Notes under the pieces: generated by a model | Told to the model about the DNA's origin: nothing | The model's input: only the letters and a program-made list of their open reading frames with translations | Databases searched by the model: none | Part shown: positions 17,098 through 25,868 of the stretch, piece by piece | Layout of the letters: each line of letters opens with the position of its first letter | Numbering within the stretch: the stretch's first letter is position 1 | DNA from: DASQPE01 sp041488455 | Lineage (GTDB): Bacteria > Gemmatimonadota > Gemmatimonadetes > Gemmatimonadales > GWC2-71-9 | Assembly: GCA_041488455.1 (NCBI GenBank) | Contig: JBGPPG010000003.1 | Span: 8,312 to 72,311 of the forward strand | Direction of reading: 5' to 3' | DNA: 64,000 nucleotides | Program-made: the position numbers and the translations under genes

Positions 17098-17388
17098 ATG
17101 CGAAGCAGCCGGGTCTTTCTGCTGGGAGCGATCGTGGGAGGAGCCGCCGTGTGGCTGTGGGGCCGGGAGGCGGAGGCGTACGTGGAGGAGAAGACGCGCG
17201 GGGTGCGCACGACGGTCGCGGAGGGAGTCCGGGCGGTCGAGGAAACCGCCGGGCAGGTGCTCGACCGCGGCGGCGAGGCCCTGCGGCGAGCCGAGGACTT
17301 CCTGGAGGACACGAAGACACACATGAGCGAAGCGCTCCAGGCCGGGCAGGAGGCGATTCGCCCGGCGCCCGCGACGAGGGAACCATGA
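17098..17388 (+). CDS. YtxH-like small membrane-anchored protein
   Basis: 96 residues. An N-terminal membrane helix (VFLLGAIVGGAAVWLWG) is followed by a charged, amphipathic helical tail rich in Glu, Arg, Thr and Ala with a heptad-like pattern, ending in a Pro/Ala segment. This is the plan of YtxH-type stress proteins. GGGAGGCG precedes the ATG at 17098. It overlaps the next ATG by four bases. Confidence 0.65.
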   Translation: MRSSRVFLLGAIVGGAAVWLWGREAEAYVEEKTRGVRTTVAEGVRAVEETAGQVLDRGGEALRRAEDFLEDTKTHMSEALQAGQEAIRPAPATREP

Positions 17389-17612
17389 AGCCCATGACGC
17401 TCGTCGGTGTCGCCCTGATCATTCTCGGCGTGCTGGCCCTGGCCTACCAGGGCATCACGTACACGACGCGGGAGAAGGTCATCGACCTGGGGCCGCTCCA
17501 GGCCTCGGTCGACAAGAAGAAGAGCATTCCGCTGCTCCCGATCGTCGGCGCGCTCGCGCTTGCCGGGGGTGTGGTGATGGTCTTCATCGGATCTCGAAAG
17601 TCCTCGGCGTGA
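17385..17612 (+). CDS. DUF3185-like small membrane protein
   Basis: 75 residues with two hydrophobic helices (residues ~5-22 and ~48-68) around a polar loop, TTREKVIDLGPLQASVDKKKSIPLLPIVG. The loop wording (VIDLGPLQ...IPLLPI) recalls DUF3185-type proteins. No function known. Start ATG overlaps the preceding TGA. Confidence 0.65.
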   Translation: MKPMTLVGVALIILGVLALAYQGITYTTREKVIDLGPLQASVDKKKSIPLLPIVGALALAGGVVMVFIGSRKSSA

Positions 17613-17634
17613 CCGTCCCGAGAGAGGAGCGGAC

Positions 17635-17823
17635 ATGAGCCTGATCGGACTCGTCCTCACGCTGGTGATCGTCGGCGTCGTGCTGTGGCTGATCAACAAC
17701 TACGTGCCGATGGATCCAAAGATCAAGACGATCGTCAACGTCGTGGTCGTCGTCGCGGTGGTGATCTGGCTCTTGCAGGTGTTCGGGATCCTCGGCTCCG
17801 TGCGAGACATACGAATCCGGTAG
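17635..17823 (+). CDS. Thivi_2564-family small membrane protein
   Basis: 62 residues: helix 1 (LIGLVLTLVIVGVVLWLI), the motif NNYVPMDPKIKTIVN, then helix 2 (VVVVVAVVIWLLQVFGIL). That central motif is characteristic of the Thivi_2564 family. A good ribosome binding site (AGAGAGGAG) precedes the ATG. Function unknown; fourth small envelope gene in a row. Confidence 0.75.
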   Translation: MSLIGLVLTLVIVGVVLWLINNYVPMDPKIKTIVNVVVVVAVVIWLLQVFGILGSVRDIRIR

Positions 17824-17843
17824 CGCTCCGTGTTGCCCACGTC

Positions 17844-18395
17844 GTGTTGATCCAGGAGCTGAGCAGCCAGGCGAGCCTGGACCTGCTGGCCCGCACGCGG
17901 CTCGGCCGGCTGGCGTGCAGTCAGGGGGGCCAGCCCTACGTGGTGCCCGTCTATTTCGCGTACGCGGATCGGTCGCTGTACGGCTTTGCCACGCTCGGGA
18001 AGAAGATCGAGTGGATGCGCGCCAACCCCTTGGTCTGTATCGAGGTGGACGAGGTGGTGAGCCCCCAGCAGTGGGCGAGCGTCATCGTCTTCGGTCGCTA
18101 CGAGGAGCTGCCCGACACGCCGGAATGGCGGAGCGCGCGCGCATTCGCCCACAAGCTGCTGAAGCAGAGCGGCATGTGGTGGGAGCCCGCCTACGTGAAG
18201 ACCGTGCTGGGCGGCGTGGCGCGCCCGCTCGTGCCGGTCTTCTACCGGATCCACGTCGTTCAGACCACCGGACACCGAGCCACCCCGGAGGGGGCGCCGC
18301 CGACGGAACGCCGGTCCACGATCGCCTCGGGCGAGGCCGGGTGGCTGGAGAGGCTGCTGCGGCAGGTCCGGGGCGAGCGGCGGGGCCGGCGGTGA
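17844..18395 (+). CDS. Pyridoxamine 5'-phosphate oxidase-like flavin-binding split-barrel protein
   Basis: 183 residues. The split-barrel fold is indicated by LLARTRLGRLACSQGGQPYVVPVYFAYADRS and ALGKK-like and CIEVDEV strands, as in small FMN- or heme-binding proteins that are not true PNPOx enzymes. The GTG at 17844 begins the conserved part; the frame is open further upstream. It overlaps the next gene's GTG by four bases, so it may be co-transcribed with the acyl-CoA synthetase. Confidence 0.7.
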   Translation: MLIQELSSQASLDLLARTRLGRLACSQGGQPYVVPVYFAYADRSLYGFATLGKKIEWMRANPLVCIEVDEVVSPQQWASVIVFGRYEELPDTPEWRSARAFAHKLLKQSGMWWEPAYVKTVLGGVARPLVPVFYRIHVVQTTGHRATPEGAPPTERRSTIASGEAGWLERLLRQVRGERRGRR

Positions 18396-20170
18396 GCGGC
18401 TGGGAGCCGATCCGGAAGTCGGCGGGGGATGGATCTGTCGCCCCGAATCTCGCGGACTACGCGCGGGGCCGTGCCGAGTTCTCGTGGCAAGGCGCGCGCG
18501 CGGCCCTCGACGGGCTGCCAGACGGGCGAGGGCTGAACATTGCCCATGAGGCGGTCGACCGTCACGTGGCTCACGGCCACGGCGAGCACGTGGCGCTGCG
18601 GTGGCTCGGCAAGCGCGGCGAGGCCGTCGACTATACTTATGGCAGCCTCGCCGAGCTGACGAGCCGCTTCGCCAATGTCCTGCGCTCGCTCGGCGTGGGC
18701 CCGGGCGAGCGGGTCTACGCCCTGGCCGGACGCATTCCCGAGCTCTACGTCGCCGCGCTCGGCACGCTCAAGAGCCGCGGCGTGTTCTGCCCGATGTTCT
18801 CCGCGTTCGGCCCCGAGCCGATTCGCGTCCGGATGACGACCGGCCAGGCGCGCGTGCTCGTCACCACGGAGTCACTCTACCGGCGCAAGATCGCCGGGAT
18901 CCGGGACGCGCTCCCGGATCTCCGGCACGTGCTGCTGGTCGGGGACGGCCGTAGACCCACGAGTATTCCGGGAACCGAGGACTACGCCACCCTCATGGCC
19001 CGCGCCAGCGGGCGCTTCGACATCGAGCCCACGGACCCGCAGGAGATAGCGCTGCTCCATTTCACCAGCGGCACCACCGGCCGGCCCAAGGGCGCGATGC
19101 ACGTGCACGAGGCCGTCGTGGCCCACCACATCACGGGGCAGCTCGCACTCGATTTCCATGCGGACGACGTCTTCTGGTGCACCGCGGATCCGGGCTGGGT
19201 CACGGGGACCTCCTACGGGATCATCGCGCCGCTGACCTGCGGGATCACCAGTATCGTGGACGAGGCCGAGTTCGACGCCGCGCGCTGGTACGGCATCCTG
19301 CAGGACCAGCGCGTGACGGTCTGGTACACCGCGCCGACCGCGATCCGCATGCTGATGAAGACCGGCGGCGAGCTTGCGCGCAAGCACGATCTCCGGGCGC
19401 TGCGGTTCCTCGCCAGCGTGGGAGAGCCGCTCAACCCGGAGGCGGTCGTCTGGGGACAGGAAGCCTTCGGCCGGCCGTTCCACGACAACTGGTGGCAGAC
19501 CGAAACGGGCGGGATCATGATCGCCAACTTCTCGGCCATGGATATCCGCCCCGGCTCCATGGGCCGCCCGCTGCCCGGGGTGGAGGCCGCCATCGTCCGG
19601 AAGCTTGGCGATGACCGCGTGGAAGCCATCGAGGAGCCCGACGTGCAGGGCGAGCTGGCGCTCCGCCCCGGATGGCCCTCCATGTTCCGCGGGTACTGGC
19701 AAGAGCCCGAGCGCTACCGCAAGTGCTTCGCGGGCGGCTTCTACCTCACGGGGGATCTCGCTCGGCGGGATCGCGACGGCTACTTCTGGTTTGTCGGGCG
19801 GGCCGACGACGTGATCAAGAGCTCCGGCCACCTCATCGGCCCGTTCGAGGTGGAGAGCGTCCTGATGGAGCACAAGGCGGTGGCCGAGGCCGGTGTCATC
19901 GGCAAGCCGGACCCGGTGGCGATGGAGGTGGTCAAGGCCTTCGTTTCGCTCAAGGACGGCTACGAGCCGACCGAGGAGCTCCGTCGCGACCTGCTGGCCT
20001 TCGCGCGCTCCCGTCTCGGGGCGGTGGTCGCGCCCAAGGAGATCGCCTTCGAGGCGAGCCTGCCCAAGACGCGGAGCGGCAAGATCATGCGGCGCCTGCT
20101 CAAGGCCCGTGAGCTGGGGCTGCCCGAGGGAGACACCTCGACGCTCGAGGGTGCGGAGGCCGAGCGATGA
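18392..20170 (+). CDS. Acyl-CoA synthetase of the acetyl-CoA synthetase (AcsA) type
   Basis: 592 residues, AMP-forming ligase. The adenylation motifs are all present: TSGTTGRPKG near residue 226, the DNWWQTETG motif, TGDLARRD, and C-terminal KTRSGKIMRR with the catalytic (acetylatable) Lys. It is the AcsA type that joins acetate or another short acid to CoA. It starts GTG within the previous stop and overlaps E1-alpha by four bases, at the head of a 2-oxoacid dehydrogenase operon. Confidence 0.88.
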   Translation: MSGWEPIRKSAGDGSVAPNLADYARGRAEFSWQGARAALDGLPDGRGLNIAHEAVDRHVAHGHGEHVALRWLGKRGEAVDYTYGSLAELTSRFANVLRSLGVGPGERVYALAGRIPELYVAALGTLKSRGVFCPMFSAFGPEPIRVRMTTGQARVLVTTESLYRRKIAGIRDALPDLRHVLLVGDGRRPTSIPGTEDYATLMARASGRFDIEPTDPQEIALLHFTSGTTGRPKGAMHVHEAVVAHHITGQLALDFHADDVFWCTADPGWVTGTSYGIIAPLTCGITSIVDEAEFDAARWYGILQDQRVTVWYTAPTAIRMLMKTGGELARKHDLRALRFLASVGEPLNPEAVVWGQEAFGRPFHDNWWQTETGGIMIANFSAMDIRPGSMGRPLPGVEAAIVRKLGDDRVEAIEEPDVQGELALRPGWPSMFRGYWQEPERYRKCFAGGFYLTGDLARRDRDGYFWFVGRADDVIKSSGHLIGPFEVESVLMEHKAVAEAGVIGKPDPVAMEVVKAFVSLKDGYEPTEELRRDLLAFARSRLGAVVAPKEIAFEASLPKTRSGKIMRRLLKARELGLPEGDTSTLEGAEAER

Positions 20171-21138
20171 CCGACATCGATCGAGCGCACGCTCTCGCCC
20201 TGCTCCGCCAGATGCTGCTCATCCGGCGGTTCGAGGAGAAGGCCGCCGAGCTCTACAGCGTGGGCAAGATCCGCGGCTTCCTGCACCTCTACATCGGCGA
20301 GGAGGCCGTGGCGGTGGGGACCATGCAGGCGCTCACCCCGGAGGACGGGATCGTGGCGACCTACCGCGAGCACGGTCAGGCCCTGGCCCGCGGGCTCCCG
20401 GCCGGCTCGCTCATGGCCGAGATGTACGGCAAGGCCAACGGCTGCAGCCGCGGGCGCGGCGGCTCCATGCACTTCTTCGACGTCTCGCGCCGCTTCTACG
20501 GCGGCCACGCCATCGTCGGAGGCGGCCTGCCCGTCGCGGTGGGGCTCGCGCTCGCCGACAAGCTGCGTGCCCGGGCGCGGGTGACCGCGTGCTTCTTTGG
20601 CGACGGAGCGGTGGCCGAGGGCGAGTTCCACGAGTCGCTCAATCTGGCCGCACTGTGGAAGCTCCCGGTCCTCTTTCTCTGCGAGAACAACCTCTACGCG
20701 ATGGGCACCGCGCTGGCCCGCCATCAGTCTCAGCCCGACATCCGGCGGAAGGCCGACGCCTACGGCATGGCGTCGGACTCCGCCGACGGCATGGACGTCC
20801 TGGCGGTGGAGGAGGCCACGCGGCGGGCCGCCGACCGCGTGCGGCGCGGCGAGGGCCCCCTCCTCCTGGAGCTGCGCACGTATCGCTTCCGCGCCCACTC
20901 CACCGCCGATCCGGAGCTGTACCGGACGAAGGAGGAGGTCGCGGAGTGGAAGCGGCGCGATCCCATCGGGCTGTTCACCGCGCGGCTGCAGGCGGCGGGC
21001 CTCCTGAGTGCCGCCGATCTGGCCTCCCTGGAAGCTTCGGTCGCCGCGGAGATCGCCGAGGCCGTGGGCCTCGCCGAGGCCGGCCCCTGGGAACCAGTGG
21101 AGGACCTGACCCGAGACGTCTACACGAGGACGCCATGA
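20167..21138 (+). CDS. pdhA: 2-oxoacid dehydrogenase E1 component, alpha subunit (pyruvate/acetoin type)
   Basis: 323 residues. The thiamine diphosphate motif starts GDGAVAEG at residue 145 and ends CENN. The N-terminus (LLIRRFEEKAAELYSVGKIRGFLHLYIGEEA) and the RAHSTADP phosphorylation-loop-like segment are typical of PdhA/AcoA proteins. With the E1-beta subunit it decarboxylates a 2-oxoacid (or acetoin) and passes the acyl group to E2. PdhA and AcoA cannot be told apart by eye. Confidence 0.88.
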   Translation: MTDIDRAHALALLRQMLLIRRFEEKAAELYSVGKIRGFLHLYIGEEAVAVGTMQALTPEDGIVATYREHGQALARGLPAGSLMAEMYGKANGCSRGRGGSMHFFDVSRRFYGGHAIVGGGLPVAVGLALADKLRARARVTACFFGDGAVAEGEFHESLNLAALWKLPVLFLCENNLYAMGTALARHQSQPDIRRKADAYGMASDSADGMDVLAVEEATRRAADRVRRGEGPLLLELRTYRFRAHSTADPELYRTKEEVAEWKRRDPIGLFTARLQAAGLLSAADLASLEASVAAEIAEAVGLAEAGPWEPVEDLTRDVYTRTP

Positions 21139-22118
21139 GCAAGATGAGCTACCGGGACGCGATCCGCTCCGCGCTGCGCGAGGCGCTCCGCGACGACCCG
21201 CGCGTGTTCCTGATGGGGGAAGACGTCGGCGGATACGGTGGCGCCTTCAAGGTCAGTCACGGGCTGCTCGAGGAGTTCGGCCCCGAGCGGGTCCGGGACA
21301 CGCCCCTGTCGGAGAACACGTTCCTCGGCGCCGGCATCGGCGCCGCGCTCGGCGGCATGCGCCCGATCGTGGAGATCATGACCGTCAACTTCAGCCTGCT
21401 GGCGCTGGACCAGATCGTGAACAACGCGGCCACGCTCCGGCACATGTCGGGGGGCCAGCTCAGCGTGCCGCTCGTGGTGCGCATGACCACCGGGGGTGGC
21501 CGCCAGCTCGCGGCCCAGCACTCGCACAGCCTGGAGGGCTGGTTCGCGCACATCCCGGGGATCAAGATCGTGGTGCCCGCGGTGGCCGCCGACGCCCGCG
21601 GATTGTTCCTGGCCGCGCTCCGGGATCCGGATCCGGTGTTCATCTTCGAGCACGCGACCCTGTATCCGGTGGAGGGGGAGGTCGATGAGCAGGCCGGACC
21701 CGCCGAGATCGGCCGGGCCCTGGTGCGGCGCGCGGGAGACGCGGTGAGCGTCATCACGTACGGCGGCACCCTCGGCAAGGCGCTGCAGGCCGCCGACGAG
21801 CTCGCGGTGGACGGCATCCAGGCCGAGGTCATCGACCTGCGCTCGCTGCGGCCGCTGGACACCGAGACCATTCTCGCCTCGGTGGCCAGGACGCATCGCG
21901 CGGTGATCGTGGACGAGGGCTGGCGCACGTGCAGCTTCGCCGCCGAGGTGAGCGCCCGGATCATGGAGGGCGGCTTCTACAGCCTGGACGCGCCCGTCGC
22001 GCGCGTGTGCAGCGCCGAGGTGCCGATGCCGTACGCCAAGCACATGGAGGACGCGGCGCTGCCGCAGGTGCCGGCCATCGTGGGCGCGGTCCGGGCGATG
22101 CTGGGCAGCCATGGCTGA
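21135..22118 (+). CDS. pdhB: 2-oxoacid dehydrogenase E1 component, beta subunit
   Basis: 327 residues, a transketolase-like pyrimidine-binding domain (MGEDVGGYGGAFKVS...DTPLSENTFLGAGIGAALGG) followed by the C-terminal transketolase domain (VISVITYG...VIDLRSLRPLD...VDEGW). Forms the alpha2beta2 E1 with the preceding product. Starts inside the end of pdhA (ATGA overlap) and overlaps E2 by eight bases. Confidence 0.9.
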   Translation: MSKMSYRDAIRSALREALRDDPRVFLMGEDVGGYGGAFKVSHGLLEEFGPERVRDTPLSENTFLGAGIGAALGGMRPIVEIMTVNFSLLALDQIVNNAATLRHMSGGQLSVPLVVRMTTGGGRQLAAQHSHSLEGWFAHIPGIKIVVPAVAADARGLFLAALRDPDPVFIFEHATLYPVEGEVDEQAGPAEIGRALVRRAGDAVSVITYGGTLGKALQAADELAVDGIQAEVIDLRSLRPLDTETILASVARTHRAVIVDEGWRTCSFAAEVSARIMEGGFYSLDAPVARVCSAEVPMPYAKHMEDAALPQVPAIVGAVRAMLGSHG

Positions 22119-23277
22119 GTTCCTGATGCCGATCCTGACCGCGGACATGAGCGCCGGCACGCTCGTCGAGTGGCGCAAGAAGCCCGGAGACGCGCTCGAG
22201 CGTGGCGACATCATCGCCCTCGTCGAGACCGACAAGGGCCTGATCGACATCGAGGTCTTCACGCCCGGCGTGCTCGAGAAGATCGTCGTGCAGCCGGGCG
22301 CCACGGTGCCCACCGGCGCGGTGCTGGCCATCATCCGTGACGAGGCGCCGACTGGAGCGCCTCCGGCGCCCGCCGCGGCGCCGCCGCTGGCCCCGTCTCC
22401 GGTCGCCCCGGCCCTGCCGCCTGTCGCGCCCGCCCCCCCCGGCCGGCTCAAGGTCTCGCCGCTGGCGCGGAAGCTCGCCGCCGAGCTCGGCGTCGATCCG
22501 GCCACGGTGCGGGGGACCGGGGTCGGTGGCGCGATCAGGCGCGAGGATATCGAGCAGGCGGCGGCCCGGGCCGCGGCTCCCGCCCAGAAGCCCCGCGCGG
22601 CGCTCGACCGGCAGGCGCGGTTGCGGCAGGCGATCGGGGCCGCCATGGCCCGCTCCAAGCGCGAGATCCCCCACTACTACCTCGCCACCACCATCGACAT
22701 GCACCGGGCGATGACCTGGCTCGCGGAGGAGAATCTCAAGCGGCCGGTGACCGACCGGGTCCTCTACGGAGCCCTGCTCATCAAGGCGGTGGCGCTCGCG
22801 CTCAAGGAGGTCCCGGAGCTGAACTCGGTGTGGCGGGGGAGCGAGCCGGTCCGGAGCGAGGCCGTTCACGTCGGGGTGGCCATCTCGCTGCGCGGAGGAG
22901 GACTCGTCGCGCCGGCGCTCCACGACACGGCCACCCAGAGCCTCGGCGATCTCATGCGACGCTTCCGCGACCTGGTGCAGCGCGCGCGGACCGGCGGGCT
23001 CCGGAGCTCGGAGCTGTCCGATCCGACGATCACCCTCACCAGCCTCGGCGAGCAGGGCGTGGAGAGCGTCTTCGGCGTCATCTTCCCGCCGCAGGTCGCC
23101 ATCGTGGGCTTCGGCAAGATCGTCGAGCGGCCGTGGGTGATGCCGGGCGGGCAGCTCGTGGCCCGGCCCGTCGTCACCGCCACGCTCTCGGCCGACCATC
23201 GCGTGAGCGACGGCCACCGCGGCGGCCTCTTCCTGGCCGCGGTGGACCGGCTGCTGCAGGAGCCGCAGCGGCTATGA
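22111..23277 (+). CDS. pdhC: Dihydrolipoamide acyltransferase (E2)
   Basis: 388 residues. One lipoyl domain carries the lipoylated Lys42 in ETDKG. An Ala/Pro linker follows, then an E3/E1-binding domain (VSPLARKLAAELGVDPATVRGTG), and a catalytic domain ending in DHRVSDGHRGG with His363. It accepts the acyl group from E1 and transfers it to CoA. No dihydrolipoamide dehydrogenase (E3) lies in this operon, so E3 must come from elsewhere. The next gene, an ACP, starts within its stop codon region. Confidence 0.9.
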   Translation: MAEFLMPILTADMSAGTLVEWRKKPGDALERGDIIALVETDKGLIDIEVFTPGVLEKIVVQPGATVPTGAVLAIIRDEAPTGAPPAPAAAPPLAPSPVAPALPPVAPAPPGRLKVSPLARKLAAELGVDPATVRGTGVGGAIRREDIEQAAARAAAPAQKPRAALDRQARLRQAIGAAMARSKREIPHYYLATTIDMHRAMTWLAEENLKRPVTDRVLYGALLIKAVALALKEVPELNSVWRGSEPVRSEAVHVGVAISLRGGGLVAPALHDTATQSLGDLMRRFRDLVQRARTGGLRSSELSDPTITLTSLGEQGVESVFGVIFPPQVAIVGFGKIVERPWVMPGGQLVARPVVTATLSADHRVSDGHRGGLFLAAVDRLLQEPQRL

Positions 23278-23522
23278 CCCGCGACGAGATCCGCGCCATC
23301 GTCCTGCGCACGCTCGGCGAGATCGCGCCCGAGGCGGATCTGTCCACGCTCGCGCCCGACGTGTCCTTCCGGGATCAGCTCGACGTGGATTCGATGGACC
23401 TGCTGAACTTCGTCATCGCCCTGCACGCCGTCCTCCACGTCGACATCCCGGAGGCGGACTATCCGAAGCTGGCCACCCTGGATGGCTGCTTGGACTACCT
23501 GACGGGAGTGGGTGTCCGATGA
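23274..23522 (+). CDS. Acyl carrier protein-like protein
   Basis: 82 residues, acidic, four-helix ACP plan. The phosphopantetheine attachment Ser40 lies in VDSMDLLNF, and the ending YPKLATLDGCLDYL matches ACP helix IV. The ATG overlaps the E2 stop and the gene's own end overlaps the following ligase gene, so it is tightly coupled to both. It is not the fatty-acid synthase AcpP by context. A carrier protein between an E2 acyltransferase and an acyl-CoA/acyl-ACP ligase suggests delivery of an acyl group to or from the carrier; that is inference. Confidence 0.85.
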   Translation: MTRDEIRAIVLRTLGEIAPEADLSTLAPDVSFRDQLDVDSMDLLNFVIALHAVLHVDIPEADYPKLATLDGCLDYLTGVGVR

Positions 23523-25348
23523 GCGAGCAGCAGGACGTCGGTACGCTCGCGCGGATGTTCTGGCGCCGGGTCGAGCAGAGCGGCGACCGGCCGGCCCAGA
23601 TGGTGAAGCGGGGCGGCCGCTGGGAGACGCTCGACTGGAGCCGGGTCGGCACGCAGGTGCGGGAGCTGACGTTCGGGCTCCTGGCGCTGGGCCTCCGGGC
23701 GGGTGAGTCGGTGGCCATCCTGTCCCGGAGTCGCGCCGAGTGGGTGCAGACCGACTTCGCGGTCTTCTCGGTCGGCGGCGTTAGCGTCCCCATCTATCCC
23801 AGCTACACGGCCGAGCAGGTCGCCTACATCGTCGACGACTCGGAGGCGCGAGTGCTGATCGTCGAGGATGGCGCTGAGCTCGCCAAGGCGCTGGAGATGC
23901 GAGCGCGGATGACCGGACTTGGCCGCATCGTCGTGATCGAGGGCCACGAGGGCCCGGACCCGACCATCCTCGGCTGGGACGCCCTGCGGCGACTCGGTCG
24001 CGACCATGCCGCCACGTTCGGCGCGGAGCTGGCCGCGCGGGTCACGGGTGCCGGCCCCAAACAGGTCGCGACCATCGTGTACACCTCGGGGACGACGGGA
24101 CCGCCCAAGGGCGTCGTGCAGACCCACGAGAACCACCTCGCCATGCTGGCGTCGGTGACGCAGGTGGCGCCCGCCCGGCCCGGCGACGTCCACGTGCTCT
24201 TCCTGCCGCTGGCCCATTCGTTCGGGCGCCTCGAGGCCTTCATGGGCGTCTACCTGGGTCTCACCACCGCGTTCGCCGAGTCGCTCGACAAGCTCGGCGA
24301 CGATATCCGGGAGGTGCGTCCCCATTTCCTCGTGGCGGTGCCCCGCGTCTTCGAGAAGGTCCACGCCCGGATCGTCGCGGACGTCGAGCGGGGCTCACCG
24401 CTCCGGCGCGGTCTCTTCGCCTGGGCCATGCGGGTCGGCCACGAAGTCGCGGGGCGGCGGAGCGCGGGCCGGCCGGTGCCGGCCCTCCTCGCGCTCCACC
24501 ACCGGCTGGCCCACCGGCTGGTCTTCGGCCGGTTGCAGGCGGCTCTCGGGGGCCGGCTCCGTTTCGCCGTGTCGGGTGGCGCGGCGTTGCCATCCGAGAT
24601 CGCGGCGTTCTTTCACGCCGCCGGCATCCTCATCCTCGAAGGATACGGGTTGACTGAGAGCTGCCCGGTGCTCACGTTCAATCGGCCGGATCGCTTCAGG
24701 TTCGGCTCGGTCGGCCACCCGGTGCCCGGGGTGGAGATCCGGCTGGCTCCCGACGCGGAGATCCTCGCCCGCGGGCCGAACATCGCCCAGTGCGGCTACT
24801 GGAAGCGGCCCGGGGAGTCCGCCGAGACCTTCGGCGCCGACGGCTGGCTCCATACCGGTGACATCGGCCGCGTCGATGAGGACGGCTTTGTCTTCATCAC
24901 CGATCGGAAGAAGGACCTCATCGTCACGTCGGGCGGGATCAACATCGCTCCCCAGGCCATCGAGAGCCTCCTGCGCAGCGATCCGTTCGTCGGCCAGGCC
25001 CTGGTGTATGGCGATGGCCGGCCCTATCCGGTCGCTCTCGTGACGGTGAACGCCGAGGCGGCGGCCGAGCTCGCCCGGAGTCTCGGGATCCTGTGGACCG
25101 ACCATGCGCGTCTATCGCGGCATCCCGAGATACTCGCCCGGGTCGAGCGGATCATCGCAGAGAAGAACGCGCACCTGCAGTCGTACGCCCGGATCAAGCG
25201 CTTCGCGGTGCTGCCCGCCGAGCTCACCGAGGAGGCGGGGGAAGTCACGCCCACTCAGAAGCTGAAGCGGAAGCAGGTCGCCGAGAAGTACGCGGACGTG
25301 CTCGAGTCGCTCTACGATTCCGGGCGTCGACCGGCGCGGGGTTACTAG
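23519..25348 (+). CDS. Long-chain acyl-CoA (or acyl-ACP) synthetase, FadD15-like
   Basis: 609 residues of the AMP-forming ligase superfamily, long-chain branch. Motifs: YTSGTTGPPKGV (about residue 187), LPLAHSFGR, GYGLTESCP, HTGDIGRVDEDGF, ITDRKKDLI and a C-terminal TPTQKLKRK. Activates a fatty acid as adenylate and transfers it to CoA, or perhaps to the adjacent ACP. Overlaps the ACP gene by four bases. Last gene of the operon that starts at or before 17844. Confidence 0.88.
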   Translation: MSEQQDVGTLARMFWRRVEQSGDRPAQMVKRGGRWETLDWSRVGTQVRELTFGLLALGLRAGESVAILSRSRAEWVQTDFAVFSVGGVSVPIYPSYTAEQVAYIVDDSEARVLIVEDGAELAKALEMRARMTGLGRIVVIEGHEGPDPTILGWDALRRLGRDHAATFGAELAARVTGAGPKQVATIVYTSGTTGPPKGVVQTHENHLAMLASVTQVAPARPGDVHVLFLPLAHSFGRLEAFMGVYLGLTTAFAESLDKLGDDIREVRPHFLVAVPRVFEKVHARIVADVERGSPLRRGLFAWAMRVGHEVAGRRSAGRPVPALLALHHRLAHRLVFGRLQAALGGRLRFAVSGGAALPSEIAAFFHAAGILILEGYGLTESCPVLTFNRPDRFRFGSVGHPVPGVEIRLAPDAEILARGPNIAQCGYWKRPGESAETFGADGWLHTGDIGRVDEDGFVFITDRKKDLIVTSGGINIAPQAIESLLRSDPFVGQALVYGDGRPYPVALVTVNAEAAAELARSLGILWTDHARLSRHPEILARVERIIAEKNAHLQSYARIKRFAVLPAELTEEAGEVTPTQKLKRKQVAEKYADVLESLYDSGRRPARGY

Positions 25349-25412
25349 TCGGACAAGGGGAATGCACGCGAGCAGAACGCCTCGGATCGCGGAGAGGCAG
25401 GAGGCGATGGAC

Positions 25413-25859
25413 ATGGCAAGGATCCGGACGGTGATGGTAGCATCCGATTTCTCCTCGGCCTCACGGGCTGCGTTCGTGAGCGCGGTGGAGCTGGCGAAGG
25501 CGAATCGGGCGAGACTCCTTGTGATGCACGCGTTGACGCTCGTTCCCCCGATGCTGGGAGGCGAGTACATGCCTCCGCAGGCCTGGGAGCGGATCGAGAC
25601 CGCCACCCGCGCCGAGGCGCGGAAGCAGATCCAGGCGCTGGTGGCGAAGGCCAAGCGGGCCGGCATCCGCGCCACTGCTCTGCTCATGGTCGGAAGCCCG
25701 TACGAGGTCATCGTCCGGGCCGCCCGGTCGAAGCGGGTCGACGTGCTCGTGGTGGGGACGCACGGACGCACCGGGCTGCCGCGCTTCTTCCTGGGGAGTG
25801 TGGCGGCCCGCGTGCTGGCGACGGCGCACTGTCCGGTGCTCACGGTCCGGGGGCGGTAG
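25413..25859 (+). CDS. Universal stress protein (UspA family)
   Basis: 148 residues, one Usp domain: TVMVASDFSSAS at the start, and VGTHGRTGLPRFFLGSVAARVL...CPVLTV at the end. The latter contains the G-x2-G-x9-G-S nucleotide-binding pattern, so it probably binds ATP. CAGGAGGCG lies eight bases before the ATG at 25413; ATG 25407 is the alternative. Ten bases separate it from the next gene. Confidence 0.88.
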   Translation: MARIRTVMVASDFSSASRAAFVSAVELAKANRARLLVMHALTLVPPMLGGEYMPPQAWERIETATRAEARKQIQALVAKAKRAGIRATALLMVGSPYEVIVRAARSKRVDVLVVGTHGRTGLPRFFLGSVAARVLATAHCPVLTVRGR

Positions 25860-25868
25860 AGCCCGTCG

